Shown: piece after piece, positions 15,581 to 24,268 of the stretch
Position numbering within the stretch: position 1 is the first letter of the stretch
How the letters are laid out: each line of letters opens with the position of its first letter
Source: Myxococcales bacterium
GTDB taxonomy: Bacteria; Myxococcota_A; Polyangia; Polyangiales; JAFGIB01
Length of the DNA stretch: 42,147 bases
Direction of reading: 5' to 3'
Assembly (NCBI GenBank): GCA_029880325.1
Contig: JAOUOP010000065.1
Location: 1 to 42,147, forward strand
Translations under genes and position numbers: made by a program
Notes under the pieces: model-generated
Databases searched by the model: none
Seen by the model: the letters and a program-made list of their open reading frames with translations, nothing else
What the model was told of the DNA's origin: nothing

Positions 15581-17544
15581 AGGGGGCTTGCTTCGTAGGG
15601 CTTTGCTGGGCTGCGCTGGTGACCGCAGCCTGCGGTGCTCCGGACTCGGGCACCGAACTCAACGTGCGCGTGCTCGCCGACACCGAGGTGCAAGAGCGGG
15701 CCAGCGCCCTGCGCGTCGAGCTACTGCCGATCGCCGCCGACGGATCCCGTCTGGAGCTTCAGACCCACGTGCTCGAAGGCGAGCGCCTGCACTTTCCCAT
15801 GACCCTTCGCATGGTGCCGCGCGACGGCGACAGCGATCGCCGCTTCGAGTTGCGGCTGACGGCCCTCGACGCCCAGGCGCAGCCGCTGGTGGAGGCGCGT
15901 CGGCACAGCGGCTACGTGGTCGGGGCGCGCGTGCAAATCGAGGTGCGGCTCGAGGCCGACTGCATCGGTGTGCTCTGCCAAGGGTCGGGCACCTGCCATC
16001 ACCAGCACTGCGTCAGCGCTGACGTCGATGCCTCCGATCCCGATAGCTGGCCGCTGGCGACGGAAGCCACCGCGGCGCCCGAGCGAGCCGACGCGGGCAT
16101 GGACGGCGGTTGGGAAGCGTCCACGCCCACCGAGGTCGACGCCGGCGACGGTGGTGCGTCCGGGATCGAATCCGTCGAGGAGGTCGAGGAGGTCGAGGAG
16201 GTCGAGGAGGTCCAAGTGGCAGCACAACCGCCGCCGGTCGTGCCAACGCAATGCGGTCGCTCCAGGGCCGAGGCCTGCGTGGTGGCCGACTGCGAGCAGC
16301 TGCAGGCCATCGCCCGGGCCCTCGATCGCCACCACCGTCTGCAGGGTGACATCGACTGCAGCGGGCTGTCGGCGGCGGGCGGCTTTGTGCCCCTGGGCGA
16401 GGCATCGGCGCCCTTCACGGGCAGCCTGTGGGGCGAAGGTCACCGCATCGCGGGTCTCGCCATCGAAGCCGGCGCCGACGGGCCGGCGGCGCTCTTCGGT
16501 GCCATCGAGGGGGGCCGCGTCGAGAGGCTGCGGCTGGAGGCCGAGGTGGCCGGCGGCGCGGGCACTGCGCTCCTGGCCGGGACGGCGCGCAATGCCGAAC
16601 TCTCCCAGATCGCCGCCATCGGCCGCGTGTACGCGGCCAGCGCCGAGGTGGCTGTGGCCGGCCTGGTCGGGGTCCTCGAAGGGAGCCTGGTGACCGAGAG
16701 TTATGTGCAGGTGCGCTTCGAGGGAGGCTCCTCCCACGCGGGGTCGATCGCGGCAGAGGCGAGCGCTTCGCGCATCGTCGACAGCTACGGTGCCGCCCTC
16801 GAGGGACAGCCCGTGCCGCTTTTGCAGAGCGCCGGCGATAGCGTTGTCATCGCAAGCTACTACGACTGTGGTCCCGGTCGTCGCTGCGACGGTCGGCCCC
16901 ACGGCCTGCCCCGCTTCACCCTGCGCAGCCCGCGCGCGCTCGCCCACCTGGGCTGGGACTTTAGCGGCGAGGTCTGGGGTGCGGCCGAGACCCTGGCGCT
17001 GCCCTGCTTGCGTTTCGAGGCCGGCTGCCTCGAGCGCGCACTGCCGGCCGCCGCCCCGAGCGTCGGTGACGGCAGCCAAGAAGCGCCCTACGCGATTGCC
17101 AGTTGCGATGCGCTGCAGTGGATGGCACGGGAGCCCTCGGCCCACTACCGCCTCGAAGCCGATCTGGACTGCAGCCACTTCGATTTCGGCGACGGCCAGG
17201 GCTTTTGGCCTGTCGGCGACGCCACGGCGCCCTTCGACGGTCGCTTCGATGGTCAGGGCCACGGCATCCGGGGGCTGTGGATTCGCCGGCCCGAGCGCGC
17301 TGCGGTCGGTCTCTTCGGCGTGGTCCGGGGCGTCATTGAAAACGTCGTGCTCGAAAACGCCACCGTCATCGGCGGTCGCGGCAGCGGGCCCCTGGTCGGG
17401 CGCCTCGAGGGCCGCATCCAGGATTGCACGGTCGGGGGTTGGGTCGCGGCGCGGGCGGCCGCAGGCGCCGTCGCTGGCGAACTTGGCGCCGGCGCCAGCC
17501 TCGACGGCTGCAGCGCAAGTACTACAGTTCACCAACGCGATTGA
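15577..17544 (+). CDS. GLUG-repeat lipoprotein
   Basis: This is a 655-residue lipoprotein: signal peptide with lipobox VTAAC (C19), then a beta-sandwich-like N-terminal domain and a Cys segment (CIGVLCQGSGTCHHQHC). An Asp/Glu-rich linker includes the Glu-Glu-Val repeat EVEEVEEVEEV. Two stretches resemble GLUG/beta-helix repeats: FVPLGEASAPFTGSLWGEGH and FWPVGDATAPFDGRFDGQGH, each followed by IxGL and preceded by a conserved CDxLQ-type segment. GLUG repeats occur in adhesins and surface-exposed proteins. The start ATG overlaps the previous stop (ATGA). The product is probably outer-membrane-anchored and may be the structural output or sensor of the kinase operon (inference). Confidence 0.83.
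   Translation: MKGACFVGLCWAALVTAACGAPDSGTELNVRVLADTEVQERASALRVELLPIAADGSRLELQTHVLEGERLHFPMTLRMVPRDGDSDRRFELRLTALDAQAQPLVEARRHSGYVVGARVQIEVRLEADCIGVLCQGSGTCHHQHCVSADVDASDPDSWPLATEATAAPERADAGMDGGWEASTPTEVDAGDGGASGIESVEEVEEVEEVEEVQVAAQPPPVVPTQCGRSRAEACVVADCEQLQAIARALDRHHRLQGDIDCSGLSAAGGFVPLGEASAPFTGSLWGEGHRIAGLAIEAGADGPAALFGAIEGGRVERLRLEAEVAGGAGTALLAGTARNAELSQIAAIGRVYAASAEVAVAGLVGVLEGSLVTESYVQVRFEGGSSHAGSIAAEASASRIVDSYGAALEGQPVPLLQSAGDSVVIASYYDCGPGRRCDGRPHGLPRFTLRSPRALAHLGWDFSGEVWGAAETLALPCLRFEAGCLERALPAAAPSVGDGSQEAPYAIASCDALQWMAREPSAHYRLEADLDCSHFDFGDGQGFWPVGDATAPFDGRFDGQGHGIRGLWIRRPERAAVGLFGVVRGVIENVVLENATVIGGRGSGPLVGRLEGRIQDCTVGGWVAARAAAGAVAGELGAGASLDGCSASTTVHQRD
16174..16209 (+). repeat. 9-base tandem repeat, four perfect copies
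   Basis: Four perfect copies of GTCGAGGAG lie in frame inside the GLUG lipoprotein gene and encode the Val-Glu-Glu run of its linker. Copy-number change in threes of bases would keep the frame, so the locus may vary in length between strains. Confidence 0.8.
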
Positions 17545-17556
17545 GGGAAAGACACC

Positions 17557-19023
17557 ATGCAAGATCCCACCACCCTCGAACACAGCGCCGCCTCCGTGGC
17601 TGCTGCCCAGGCGCCAGACAAGCCGAGCGGAGCCCTGGCGAGCCTGGTCGTGCACCACGATGGCGGCGGCAGCGTGCGTACGCTGGGTCCCGGTAGTCGC
17701 TGCACCGTGGGCCGCGGCTTTCCCGCCGAACTCACCGTCGACGACCGCAGCCTCTCGCGGCAGCACGCCCGCTTCGAATTCGAAGGCGGCAAGCTCTGGG
17801 TCGAGGACCTCGGGTCCAAGAACGGCACCTGGATCGCCGGTCAGCGTGTCGAGCGCCGGCAGCTGCGGCCCGGCGAGGTGGTGCACATGGGCCGCGCGGT
17901 GGCCACCTTGCACCTGCTGGGCACCGAAACGAGCGACCCGGCCGCCACCACAGGAGCCGAGCCGGCCTTCTTCGGTTCCACCATGGCCGACCTCTACGAA
18001 ACCGTGGAGCGGGTGGCGCCGACCACAGTGCCCGTGCTGATCGTGGGCGAGACCGGCAGCGGCAAGGAACGGGTGGCCAGCACCCTGCACAAGCTCAGCG
18101 AACGGCGGGAAGGGCCACTGTGCGTGATCAACTGCGCAGCGATTCCCGAGTCGCTTGCCGAGAGCCTGCTCTTTGGTCACCAACGCGGCGCGTTCACCGG
18201 TGCAGCGGCCAGCAGCCGCGGCCTCTTCGAGCAAGCCGACGGCGGGGTGCTCTTTCTCGACGAGATTGGTGAGCTGTCGCTGGCCAACCAGGCTGCCCTG
18301 CTGCGCACGCTGGAGACCCGCACCGTGCAACCACTGGGCAGCCCGCGCGCCGTTGCCGTCGACGTGCGCGTGGTGGCCGCCACCCACCGGGACCTGCGTG
18401 CCATGATCGCCGAGGGGCGTTTTCGCGACGACCTTTTCTACCGTCTCAACGCCGTGACCCTGCGCGTGCCGCCGCTGCGCGACCGCCGCGACGAGATCGC
18501 ACCCCTGGCCGAGCACTTTCAGGCCAGTGCCGCGGCCCTTTGGGGAGTGGCGCGGCGCAAGCTGTCGCCAGCCCTCCAGGCGCACCTGCGCGCGCTGCCC
18601 TGGCCGGGCAACATCCGCCAGCTCAAAAACGCAATCGAGCACGCCAGCTTGGTGGCGCGCGGCACGATGCTGGATGTCTGCGACCTACCCCAGGAGCTGG
18701 GCAGTGGTGCGGTGGCGAGCTTCATGGAAGCGCTGCCGCAGTCGCGGGGCAGCGAGAGCAGCGAGACCGAAGCCTTTTCGCGCTCCGACACGGTGCCGCT
18801 GCCGACCGGTGAACCTCCGAGCCCGAAGTCGTCCGCCGATGGCGGAGGCTTGACTTTCAAGCAACGGGTGCTGCGTTACGAGAAGGAGTTGATCGCCGAG
18901 GCATTGCAGCAGACCGGGGGCAACCGCCGCGCCGCTGCGCGCCTTCTGAAGATTCCGATTCGCACGCTGACGCATAAGCTCGCCAGCTTGGACCTCAAGG
19001 GGCCGCGTTCAGGCGATGACTGA
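17557..19023 (+). CDS. FHA-domain sigma-54-dependent transcription activator
   Basis: This is a 488-residue enhancer-binding protein. The N-terminal FHA domain (about 40-120) has VGRGFPAELTVDDRSLSRQH and the SKNGT loop. The AAA+ domain carries Walker A GETGSGKE (164-171), the sigma-54-contacting GAFTGA loop (211-216), Walker B VLFLDE (231-236) and the sensor-like RVVAATHRDL segment. The C terminus ends in a Fis-type helix-turn-helix (TGGNRRAAARLLKIPIRTLT). FHA in place of a response-regulator receiver means the likely input is Ser/Thr phosphorylation, fitting the kinase in the same operon. It would activate a sigma-54 promoter; I found none in the operon's own upstream region. It starts 12 bases after the lipoprotein stop. 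Confidence 0.95.
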   Translation: MQDPTTLEHSAASVAAAQAPDKPSGALASLVVHHDGGGSVRTLGPGSRCTVGRGFPAELTVDDRSLSRQHARFEFEGGKLWVEDLGSKNGTWIAGQRVERRQLRPGEVVHMGRAVATLHLLGTETSDPAATTGAEPAFFGSTMADLYETVERVAPTTVPVLIVGETGSGKERVASTLHKLSERREGPLCVINCAAIPESLAESLLFGHQRGAFTGAAASSRGLFEQADGGVLFLDEIGELSLANQAALLRTLETRTVQPLGSPRAVAVDVRVVAATHRDLRAMIAEGRFRDDLFYRLNAVTLRVPPLRDRRDEIAPLAEHFQASAAALWGVARRKLSPALQAHLRALPWPGNIRQLKNAIEHASLVARGTMLDVCDLPQELGSGAVASFMEALPQSRGSESSETEAFSRSDTVPLPTGEPPSPKSSADGGGLTFKQRVLRYEKELIAEALQQTGGNRRAAARLLKIPIRTLTHKLASLDLKGPRSGDD

Positions 19024-20716
19024 AGGCTCGTGCAGGCGGTGGCTCCGGCTGCTCCGGGTGCTGGCCTTGGGTTTGACTGCGTGTCAAGGCGAGCAATCGC
19101 CTGTGCGCGTCGAGCAGGCCGTCGAAGCGCTGCTGGGTGCGGAGGTCGAGCGCGACGACCGCGGTGTGGTCTGGATCCAGACCTCCCAGGGGCTTTGCTC
19201 GGCCACGGCCCTGAGTCGGCGCTGGTTGCTTGCGGGTCTCGACTGCTTTTGCGGCAGCGACCTGGCCGACCCCACCACCATCATGATCCAGGCCGGCGAC
19301 CGCGTCAGCTACGCCCACCGCGCCATCGAGTCGGCCGAACACAACGCGGTGCTCCTGCGTTCGCGCTACCTGATGCCGCTGGCCGAGGAGGTGGCGCTCT
19401 TCGAGGGCAGCGCCACGGACCTGGTGGGTGAGGAGATCGAGTGCATGGGCTTCGGTGCGGTGGCTGCCGGCGACGACGGCGGGGCCGCCGTCGAGCCCAC
19501 GCTGCGCAGGGCGCGCTTCGCAGTGCTCGAGGCCGGCGCTGGCCTGGGCGCTTCGTCGCCGGGCTGCACCTATCCGCGTAGCATCGACGGCTTCCGCGCC
19601 CAGAGCATCGAAGCGGAGGCGCCCGCCATCGGCGCGGGTGACTCGGGAGGCGGTTGTTTCGCCGACGTCGCCGGGCGCCGCACCCTGGTGGGCATCGTCG
19701 GGGCCGCGTCGCCCGAGGCACCCGAGCAGGCCCTCCTCGTCGGCATCGACGCCGTGCGCGACTTCATCTTTGAGCACAGCGACCTCTTCAGCGCCGACGA
19801 GTGTGCGCGCGACGTGCCTGGCAGCGACTTCGGCCTCGATCCATTGATCGCTCCGGGCGCACCCGACGGCACCTATCTCAGCCTTGTGGCCCTCGACCCC
19901 TACGCATTCGACGAGGACAGCCAGGGAGGCGGCGTCATGCTCTGGCAGACCAACGATGCCCTGCTGCGCAGCTGGACGCGCGTCGACGCCAGCGAACTCG
20001 GACCGGTTCATAGCGTCCACGCCGCTGCCAAATTCGTCTTCTCACCGGTGCAGGAGCTGCCCCTGGACATCAACCTCAGCGATCCGGACGGGCGCGTTTC
20101 CTTCGTCGACTGGACCGCCAGCGCCGGCTTCGCCGAGCCGCGCGTGGTGCCCGCAGTGGACGCCCCAGCTGGCAGCGCCTCGGCCATCGGCATCAGCCTG
20201 ACAATCGAGCCCGATGGCGCGCTGCTCTATCCCATCCCGCAAGATCCCACGGGCTTCGTGCTCGACCGGCTACCGTTTGAGCATGCGCCTGCCGACCCCC
20301 TGGTGCGGGCGACCACGGTGAGCAATCCATTCTCCGGGGGGCTAGGCTTTTTTGGCTACCGCGGCCTCGACGGGCGCTACCATTTGCAGAGCGGCTCATG
20401 GGCCTGTGTCGACGCGTCCGGCGGGCTGACCTATTTCTGCGACGACAACCGCGTCATCGACTTTCCGGACGAACCCCTGCACTTGTCTTTGGGCATGAAA
20501 CTCGGCGAGGGCCTCTACGCCATCACGGCGGATGCCGAAGGCCGCATGGAATTGTACTTGATGACCGATGCAGCGCCGCGATCGCTCGGTCCGATCGCGG
20601 GGCGCGCCATCGGTCGCCCATCGCTCGTCGAATACCGCGATGAACTCTGGGTGGCCTACACCACCGAGCAGTTCCGCATCCGGGTCAAACCTGCGGGCGG
20701 CTGCCTGGGGCGCTGA
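19016..20716 (+). CDS. trypsin-like lipoprotein with substituted catalytic residues (pseudoprotease)
   Basis: This is a 566-residue lipoprotein: lipobox LTAC (C23), then an S1-family trypsin-like domain (about 50-255) and an uncharacterised C-terminal region of about 300 residues. The Ser motif is intact (GDSGGG, S210). At the catalytic His position the sequence reads LAGLDCF, where active proteases have AAHCF, so Asp76 replaces His. At the Asp position EHNAVLL places Asn110 where Asp is expected. With two of three triad residues gone it is probably not a protease but a binding or scaffold protein. The ATG at 19016 overlaps the activator's stop (ATGACTGA), a sign of coupled translation. Confidence 0.82.
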   Translation: MTEGSCRRWLRLLRVLALGLTACQGEQSPVRVEQAVEALLGAEVERDDRGVVWIQTSQGLCSATALSRRWLLAGLDCFCGSDLADPTTIMIQAGDRVSYAHRAIESAEHNAVLLRSRYLMPLAEEVALFEGSATDLVGEEIECMGFGAVAAGDDGGAAVEPTLRRARFAVLEAGAGLGASSPGCTYPRSIDGFRAQSIEAEAPAIGAGDSGGGCFADVAGRRTLVGIVGAASPEAPEQALLVGIDAVRDFIFEHSDLFSADECARDVPGSDFGLDPLIAPGAPDGTYLSLVALDPYAFDEDSQGGGVMLWQTNDALLRSWTRVDASELGPVHSVHAAAKFVFSPVQELPLDINLSDPDGRVSFVDWTASAGFAEPRVVPAVDAPAGSASAIGISLTIEPDGALLYPIPQDPTGFVLDRLPFEHAPADPLVRATTVSNPFSGGLGFFGYRGLDGRYHLQSGSWACVDASGGLTYFCDDNRVIDFPDEPLHLSLGMKLGEGLYAITADAEGRMELYLMTDAAPRSLGPIAGRAIGRPSLVEYRDELWVAYTTEQFRIRVKPAGGCLGR

Positions 20717-20968
20717 GTTCTTGCCGCGCGCGGCGCCAATGCAAACCCACTCCATCCCCAATCTCCTGCCCGAGCCCAGAGGCGAGCGTCTGCTGGCGGC
20801 GGTCGCCGAGGCCATCGCGGTTCACGGCGGCCTGATCGAAGAACGCTCTACAGCACCCACGTGCGCACAGCCCCTGCCCGTCCCCGACCGGGCGAGAGCT
20901 TGATCGGCAAGGCCGGCCAGCTGGACGAGGCCGCCTGATCACGCGGTCGGCTTGCGACGGAGCGAACT
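20717..20968 (+). other. gene-poor stretch with decayed coding fragments
   Basis: No intact gene is seen. A 54-codon frame (20739-20903, MQTHSIPNLLPEPRGERLLA at its start) and a second frame ending at 20938 (RPGESLIGKAGQLDEAA then stop) have protein-like composition in adjoining frames. This could be one frameshifted remnant next to the decayed phosphatase gene. I do not recognise the family. Confidence 0.3.
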
Positions 20969-21311
20969 TTGGCCAGTCAGCTCGTGGTCTCGGTCGGTCA
21001 GTATTCCGACCGGGGAAAAAAGCCCATCAATCAGGACTTCCACGCCTGGCATGCGCCTGAAGAACCCCTGCGAACCACGTAGGGCATCTGCCTGGCCCTG
21101 GCCGATGGGGTCAGCAGCAGCAGCGTCAGCGCGGTCGCCAGCGAGACGGCGGTCAAGTCTTTTCTGGACGATTACTACTGCACCTCGGAGGCCTGGTCGG
21201 TGCGGCTGGCGGGCGAGCGCGTGCTGGCAGCGGCCAACAGCTGGCTCTACTCCCAGACGCGCCAGAGCGAGTTTCGCTACGATCCAGAGCGGGGCTACGT
21301 GTCCACGCCGA
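20969..21311 (+). pseudogene. remnant of a bifunctional PP2C phosphatase/Ser-Thr kinase gene
   Basis: One reading frame from the TTG at 20969 gives SVGQYSDRGKKPINQDFHAW, then an in-frame TAG at 21080-21082. It continues GICLALADGVSSSSVSAVAS, ETAVKSFLDDYYCTSEAWSV and SWLYSQTRQSEFRYDPERGY before resemblance stops near 21311. From memory these are the conserved N-terminal blocks of the PP2C domain of the bifunctional protein Ser/Thr kinase/phosphatase of Proteobacteria (ISVGQ.S..G.K..NQDFHG, ALADGISSS). The amber codon stands where a Lys is usual. The rest of PP2C and the entire kinase domain are missing. The gene is clearly dead. Confidence 0.75.
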
Positions 21312-21440
21312 GGCCATCATGCCCAGGACGGCGCTGGCCGTCCGCCCTCTGGTGGTATGCGATCGCGTGCCCACCCCCGTACAGTGCCAGCGGCGGTGGT
21401 GGTCGGGTCAATCGACGAACTCACGTCGACCAGAGTGCCT

Positions 21441-22685
21441 TCAAAGCACGTGGCGGGGCCGCGACAGCACCTGGCGCGCTGCCGGAGCTCGCGAGATCAC
21501 GAAGGCTTCAGGGTCTTTGGGCACAGCGCCCGGCGCGTGCTCGAAGGCCAGGACCCCGGGGGCGCGGCCGGCGCTGAGCGTGCCCAGGCGATCCTGCAAT
21601 CCCAGCGCCGCCGCGCCCCAGCCGGTGAGCATCGCCAGCAGGGTGCGCGCGGGAACGGTCGGGAAGCGTTCGGAAAGCGCGCGCGCCTCTTCGAGCACGT
21701 CGAGGCTGGGGCAGGACGCGAGCGAGTCGGTGCCGAGGGCGGGGCGCAGCCCGGCTTCCAGCATTTCGAGCAGGGGCGGCAGCTTGAGCGAGATGTGGAG
21801 GTTGCTGCGCGGGCACAGCACCACGGGAGCGCCGGCCCGGGCCACCCGCTCCAGTTCGTCCCTGCGCGCGTCGGCCAGGTGCACGCACAGCACGTCTTTG
21901 GCGAGTGCACCCAGCTGCTCGGCGTAGTGCACCGGGTCGGTCGCCGGTGGCGAAAAGCCGGTCGTATCAGCGCCCTTGGACTGCACGAAGCGCCCGAAGG
22001 GGCCGCCGCCATCCTGCAGGAAGCGCCGTTCGGCCGGATGCTCGGCCAGGTGCAGGCTGGTGAGGGCACTGTCCCGGCGGGCGCGCGCGAGCAATTCGCG
22101 TACTAGCTGTGGGTCAAGCGTGTAGAGGGTGTGCGGCGCCAGGGTGTAGCTGAGGTTTTCGGCCAAGCCGTCGCCTCGCCTCGCCCAGGTCTGTTCGGCC
22201 TCGCGCAGGCGTTGCTCGCCACCTTTGCCCATGCCGTAGATCTCGTGGAAGATGCGAGCTGCGATGGGCGCCTGGGAGAGCGACTCGAGGGGCGCGAGGG
22301 TATTGCTCACCTCGCCGACCGCCACCGTGCCGGTTTTCAGAAGCTCCCCGACGCCGGCGTCGATGCTCTCCAGATCCGAGGTGGCCCCGAGCGTGTCGCG
22401 CGCCTCGAGCATGCCTTCGAGCCAGGGCACAAAGCCGCGTCCGCCAGGTGCCTTGCCGCGCAGGGCACTCAACTCCAGGTGAGTGTGTGCGTTGACCAGG
22501 CCGGGGGTGAGCACGGCCGCGTGCTGCTCCCAGCGCGCGTCGGCGTAGTGCGTGCGCAGGGCATCGCCGGCGCCGACAGCGACGACGCGTTCGGCCGCGT
22601 CGAGCAAGAGCGCGCCGCCCTCGATGGGCGCCGTCTCGCCGTCGCCAATCAGCAGCCAGCTGCCTGCGATGCCGCGCAGGGTCAT
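21441..22685 (-). CDS. amidohydrolase-family deaminase/hydrolase
   Basis: This is a 414-residue metal-dependent hydrolase of the amidohydrolase superfamily. Metal and catalytic motifs are visible: NAHTHLE, the HLAEHP strand, VLCPRSN and GTDSLAS. The layout resembles the chlorohydrolase/S-adenosylhomocysteine deaminase and aminofutalosine deaminase group. Aminofutalosine deaminase acts in the alternative menaquinone pathway, but no other genes of that pathway are nearby, so the substrate stays open. The ATG at 22685 gives the expected N-terminal beta-sandwich. The gene is divergent from the lipoprotein gene at 22944. Confidence 0.88.
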   Translation of the reverse strand: MTLRGIAGSWLLIGDGETAPIEGGALLLDAAERVVAVGAGDALRTHYADARWEQHAAVLTPGLVNAHTHLELSALRGKAPGGRGFVPWLEGMLEARDTLGATSDLESIDAGVGELLKTGTVAVGEVSNTLAPLESLSQAPIAARIFHEIYGMGKGGEQRLREAEQTWARRGDGLAENLSYTLAPHTLYTLDPQLVRELLARARRDSALTSLHLAEHPAERRFLQDGGGPFGRFVQSKGADTTGFSPPATDPVHYAEQLGALAKDVLCVHLADARRDELERVARAGAPVVLCPRSNLHISLKLPPLLEMLEAGLRPALGTDSLASCPSLDVLEEARALSERFPTVPARTLLAMLTGWGAAALGLQDRLGTLSAGRAPGVLAFEHAPGAVPKDPEAFVISRAPAARQVLSRPRHVL

Positions 22686-22943
22686 CGTTTCGCAGGTCTC
22701 GCTGGCGTGTTGGGCGGGCGTATCATGGGAGCGTTCGCGGCAGTGTCGGCAATCGCTGCAATGGGGTCAACGCGCCCGACGGCTGCCGCCGAACACCCGC
22801 AAGCGCGGCCCCGGGTATGTCCCCATTTGAGGTCATGTCCCAGCAGGGCTTCAAAAAAATCGTCGATCTTTCTTCAACCTCCGTAGCCGCTCGCCCCACC
22901 GACAGCTACATCGGCACAGATGTGCTCTCGGGAGGACCGACGG

Positions 22944-24149
22944 ATGACCACGCGCACGATTTCGACCTCGATTTGCGGTCTGGGCGTACTTTTCGCGCTC
23001 GCCGCCTGCAGTGGCGACGACGGAGGCGCTGGGGCAGTGGACGGCAGCGACGCCGACGCTGCGGGCAATGGCGGCGCTGGCGGCGACGACGCCGCGGGCG
23101 CATCCGGTGGCGCGAGCGACACCCAAAGCAGCGGCGGCGATCGGTCTGGCGACCCCTCGGGCGGTCCGGCTGCCGGCGGCAGCGCTGGCGGCGACTACTA
23201 CGTGCCCCAATTCCCCGGAGCCGGCACCGCAGCCGACACCGCACCGCTCGAGGGCGGCGCGCTCTGCGACGCGGTGGGTGACGACGCTCCGCCGATTCCC
23301 CCCACCGTTACCCGTTGCTTCTTCGGTCCCGCCGGTGGCGATCCGGCCGCGACCATCGAGCAGGCGCTCGAGTGCGTCGAGGGCTCAAATACCGTGCACC
23401 TGCGCCTGACCTTCGACCCGGGCTTCAACGACAACACCTACGGCGACGGTTCCATCGGCTGGAGCCCCAAGCGTGGCCACCGCTTCGGCGACTTGACCGG
23501 CAGTGATCACGCCGAGCTGGTGCTCGTCGATGGCAATGGTGAAATCGCGATGCAATTCAAGATCGACTACCTCACCGAAGACAGCAGCGCCCCCTCGGGC
23601 TACGCCTCCCTGGGCGTGACCGGCGGCGACGGCAGCGTCAGCATCGGCGATGCGGCCCATGTCATCGACTCCGCCACCTCCCTCGACAAAAACCTCAACG
23701 AGCGCGGCTACGGCGACTACATCGAGCACTCGCCGGCCACCGACGAAAATTACACCGCCAATCCCGACACGCCCGAGTGGGACTACCGCATGGTCTTCGA
23801 GGTCTGGATCGGCCTGGATGCCTTCGGCGACGCCGGCTTCGCGGGCGCCTTCATCGACTACGTGCACGCCTCGCCCTCGAAGCAGTCGAGCGACACCATC
23901 GAGGTCATGCCCGAGGAGTGCCCGCCCCCGGACTGCGACGACCCCAACGGCTGCGAGTCCGACGATCCCTGCCTCGATGGCGATCCCGATACCGATTGCG
24001 GTGAGGACTCGCCGCCCGACACCAGCGACCCCTGCTTCGACGGCAACCCGGACACCTTCTGCGCCGACGGCGAGCCGCCGCCCCCGCCCGACAACGCCCC
24101 GGCCTACTGCGAACTCTATCCTACCGACCCGGCCTGCAACGTGGACTGA
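22944..24149 (+). CDS. lipoprotein of unknown function
   Basis: This is a 401-residue lipoprotein. It has a signal peptide with lipobox LAAC (C22), a long Gly/Ala/Asp linker, a globular domain of about 220 residues, and a Cys/Asp/Pro-rich tail with repeated units such as PCLDGDPDTDC and PCFDGNPDTFC. The ATG at 22944 is chosen because GGAGG lies at 22931-22935 and the signal peptide begins there. The globular part (including the segment DNTYGDGSIGWSPKRGHRFG) matches no family I recognise. The tail repeat could bind calcium. It is probably surface-exposed. Confidence 0.78.
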   Translation: MTTRTISTSICGLGVLFALAACSGDDGGAGAVDGSDADAAGNGGAGGDDAAGASGGASDTQSSGGDRSGDPSGGPAAGGSAGGDYYVPQFPGAGTAADTAPLEGGALCDAVGDDAPPIPPTVTRCFFGPAGGDPAATIEQALECVEGSNTVHLRLTFDPGFNDNTYGDGSIGWSPKRGHRFGDLTGSDHAELVLVDGNGEIAMQFKIDYLTEDSSAPSGYASLGVTGGDGSVSIGDAAHVIDSATSLDKNLNERGYGDYIEHSPATDENYTANPDTPEWDYRMVFEVWIGLDAFGDAGFAGAFIDYVHASPSKQSSDTIEVMPEECPPPDCDDPNGCESDDPCLDGDPDTDCGEDSPPDTSDPCFDGNPDTFCADGEPPPPPDNAPAYCELYPTDPACNVD

Positions 24150-24245
24150 GGGCTGGGCGGATCCAGGCCGCGCGGGCCGGGTCACTGCGGGCGGCATGGG
24201 CGATCCCGGTGATGGTTCGCGTTCAGGCCTTGTGACCGGCGAAAA

Positions 24246-24268
24246 GGCACCCATGTCTCCAGGGTGCC
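24246..24268 (+). other. perfect 7-base inverted repeat over the predicted MATE start
   Basis: GGCACCC (24246-24252) and GGGTGCC (24262-24268) can pair around a nine-base loop. The furthest-upstream GTG start of the MATE gene (24264) lies inside the right arm. Either the stem hides that start, or it is a terminator for the preceding lipoprotein and the exporter starts downstream. Confidence 0.4.

Noticed and set aside
15721..18642. 973-codon open frame antisense to the lipoprotein and FHA activator genes
   Set aside because: It mirrors genes with clear domains and conserved motifs on the plus strand. Its product is His/Gly/Val-rich without motifs, typical of antisense frames in GC-rich codon usage.
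20952..22106. 384-codon plus-strand gene
   Set aside because: It runs across the PP2C remnant in the wrong frame and then antisense to the amidohydrolase; no motif supports it.
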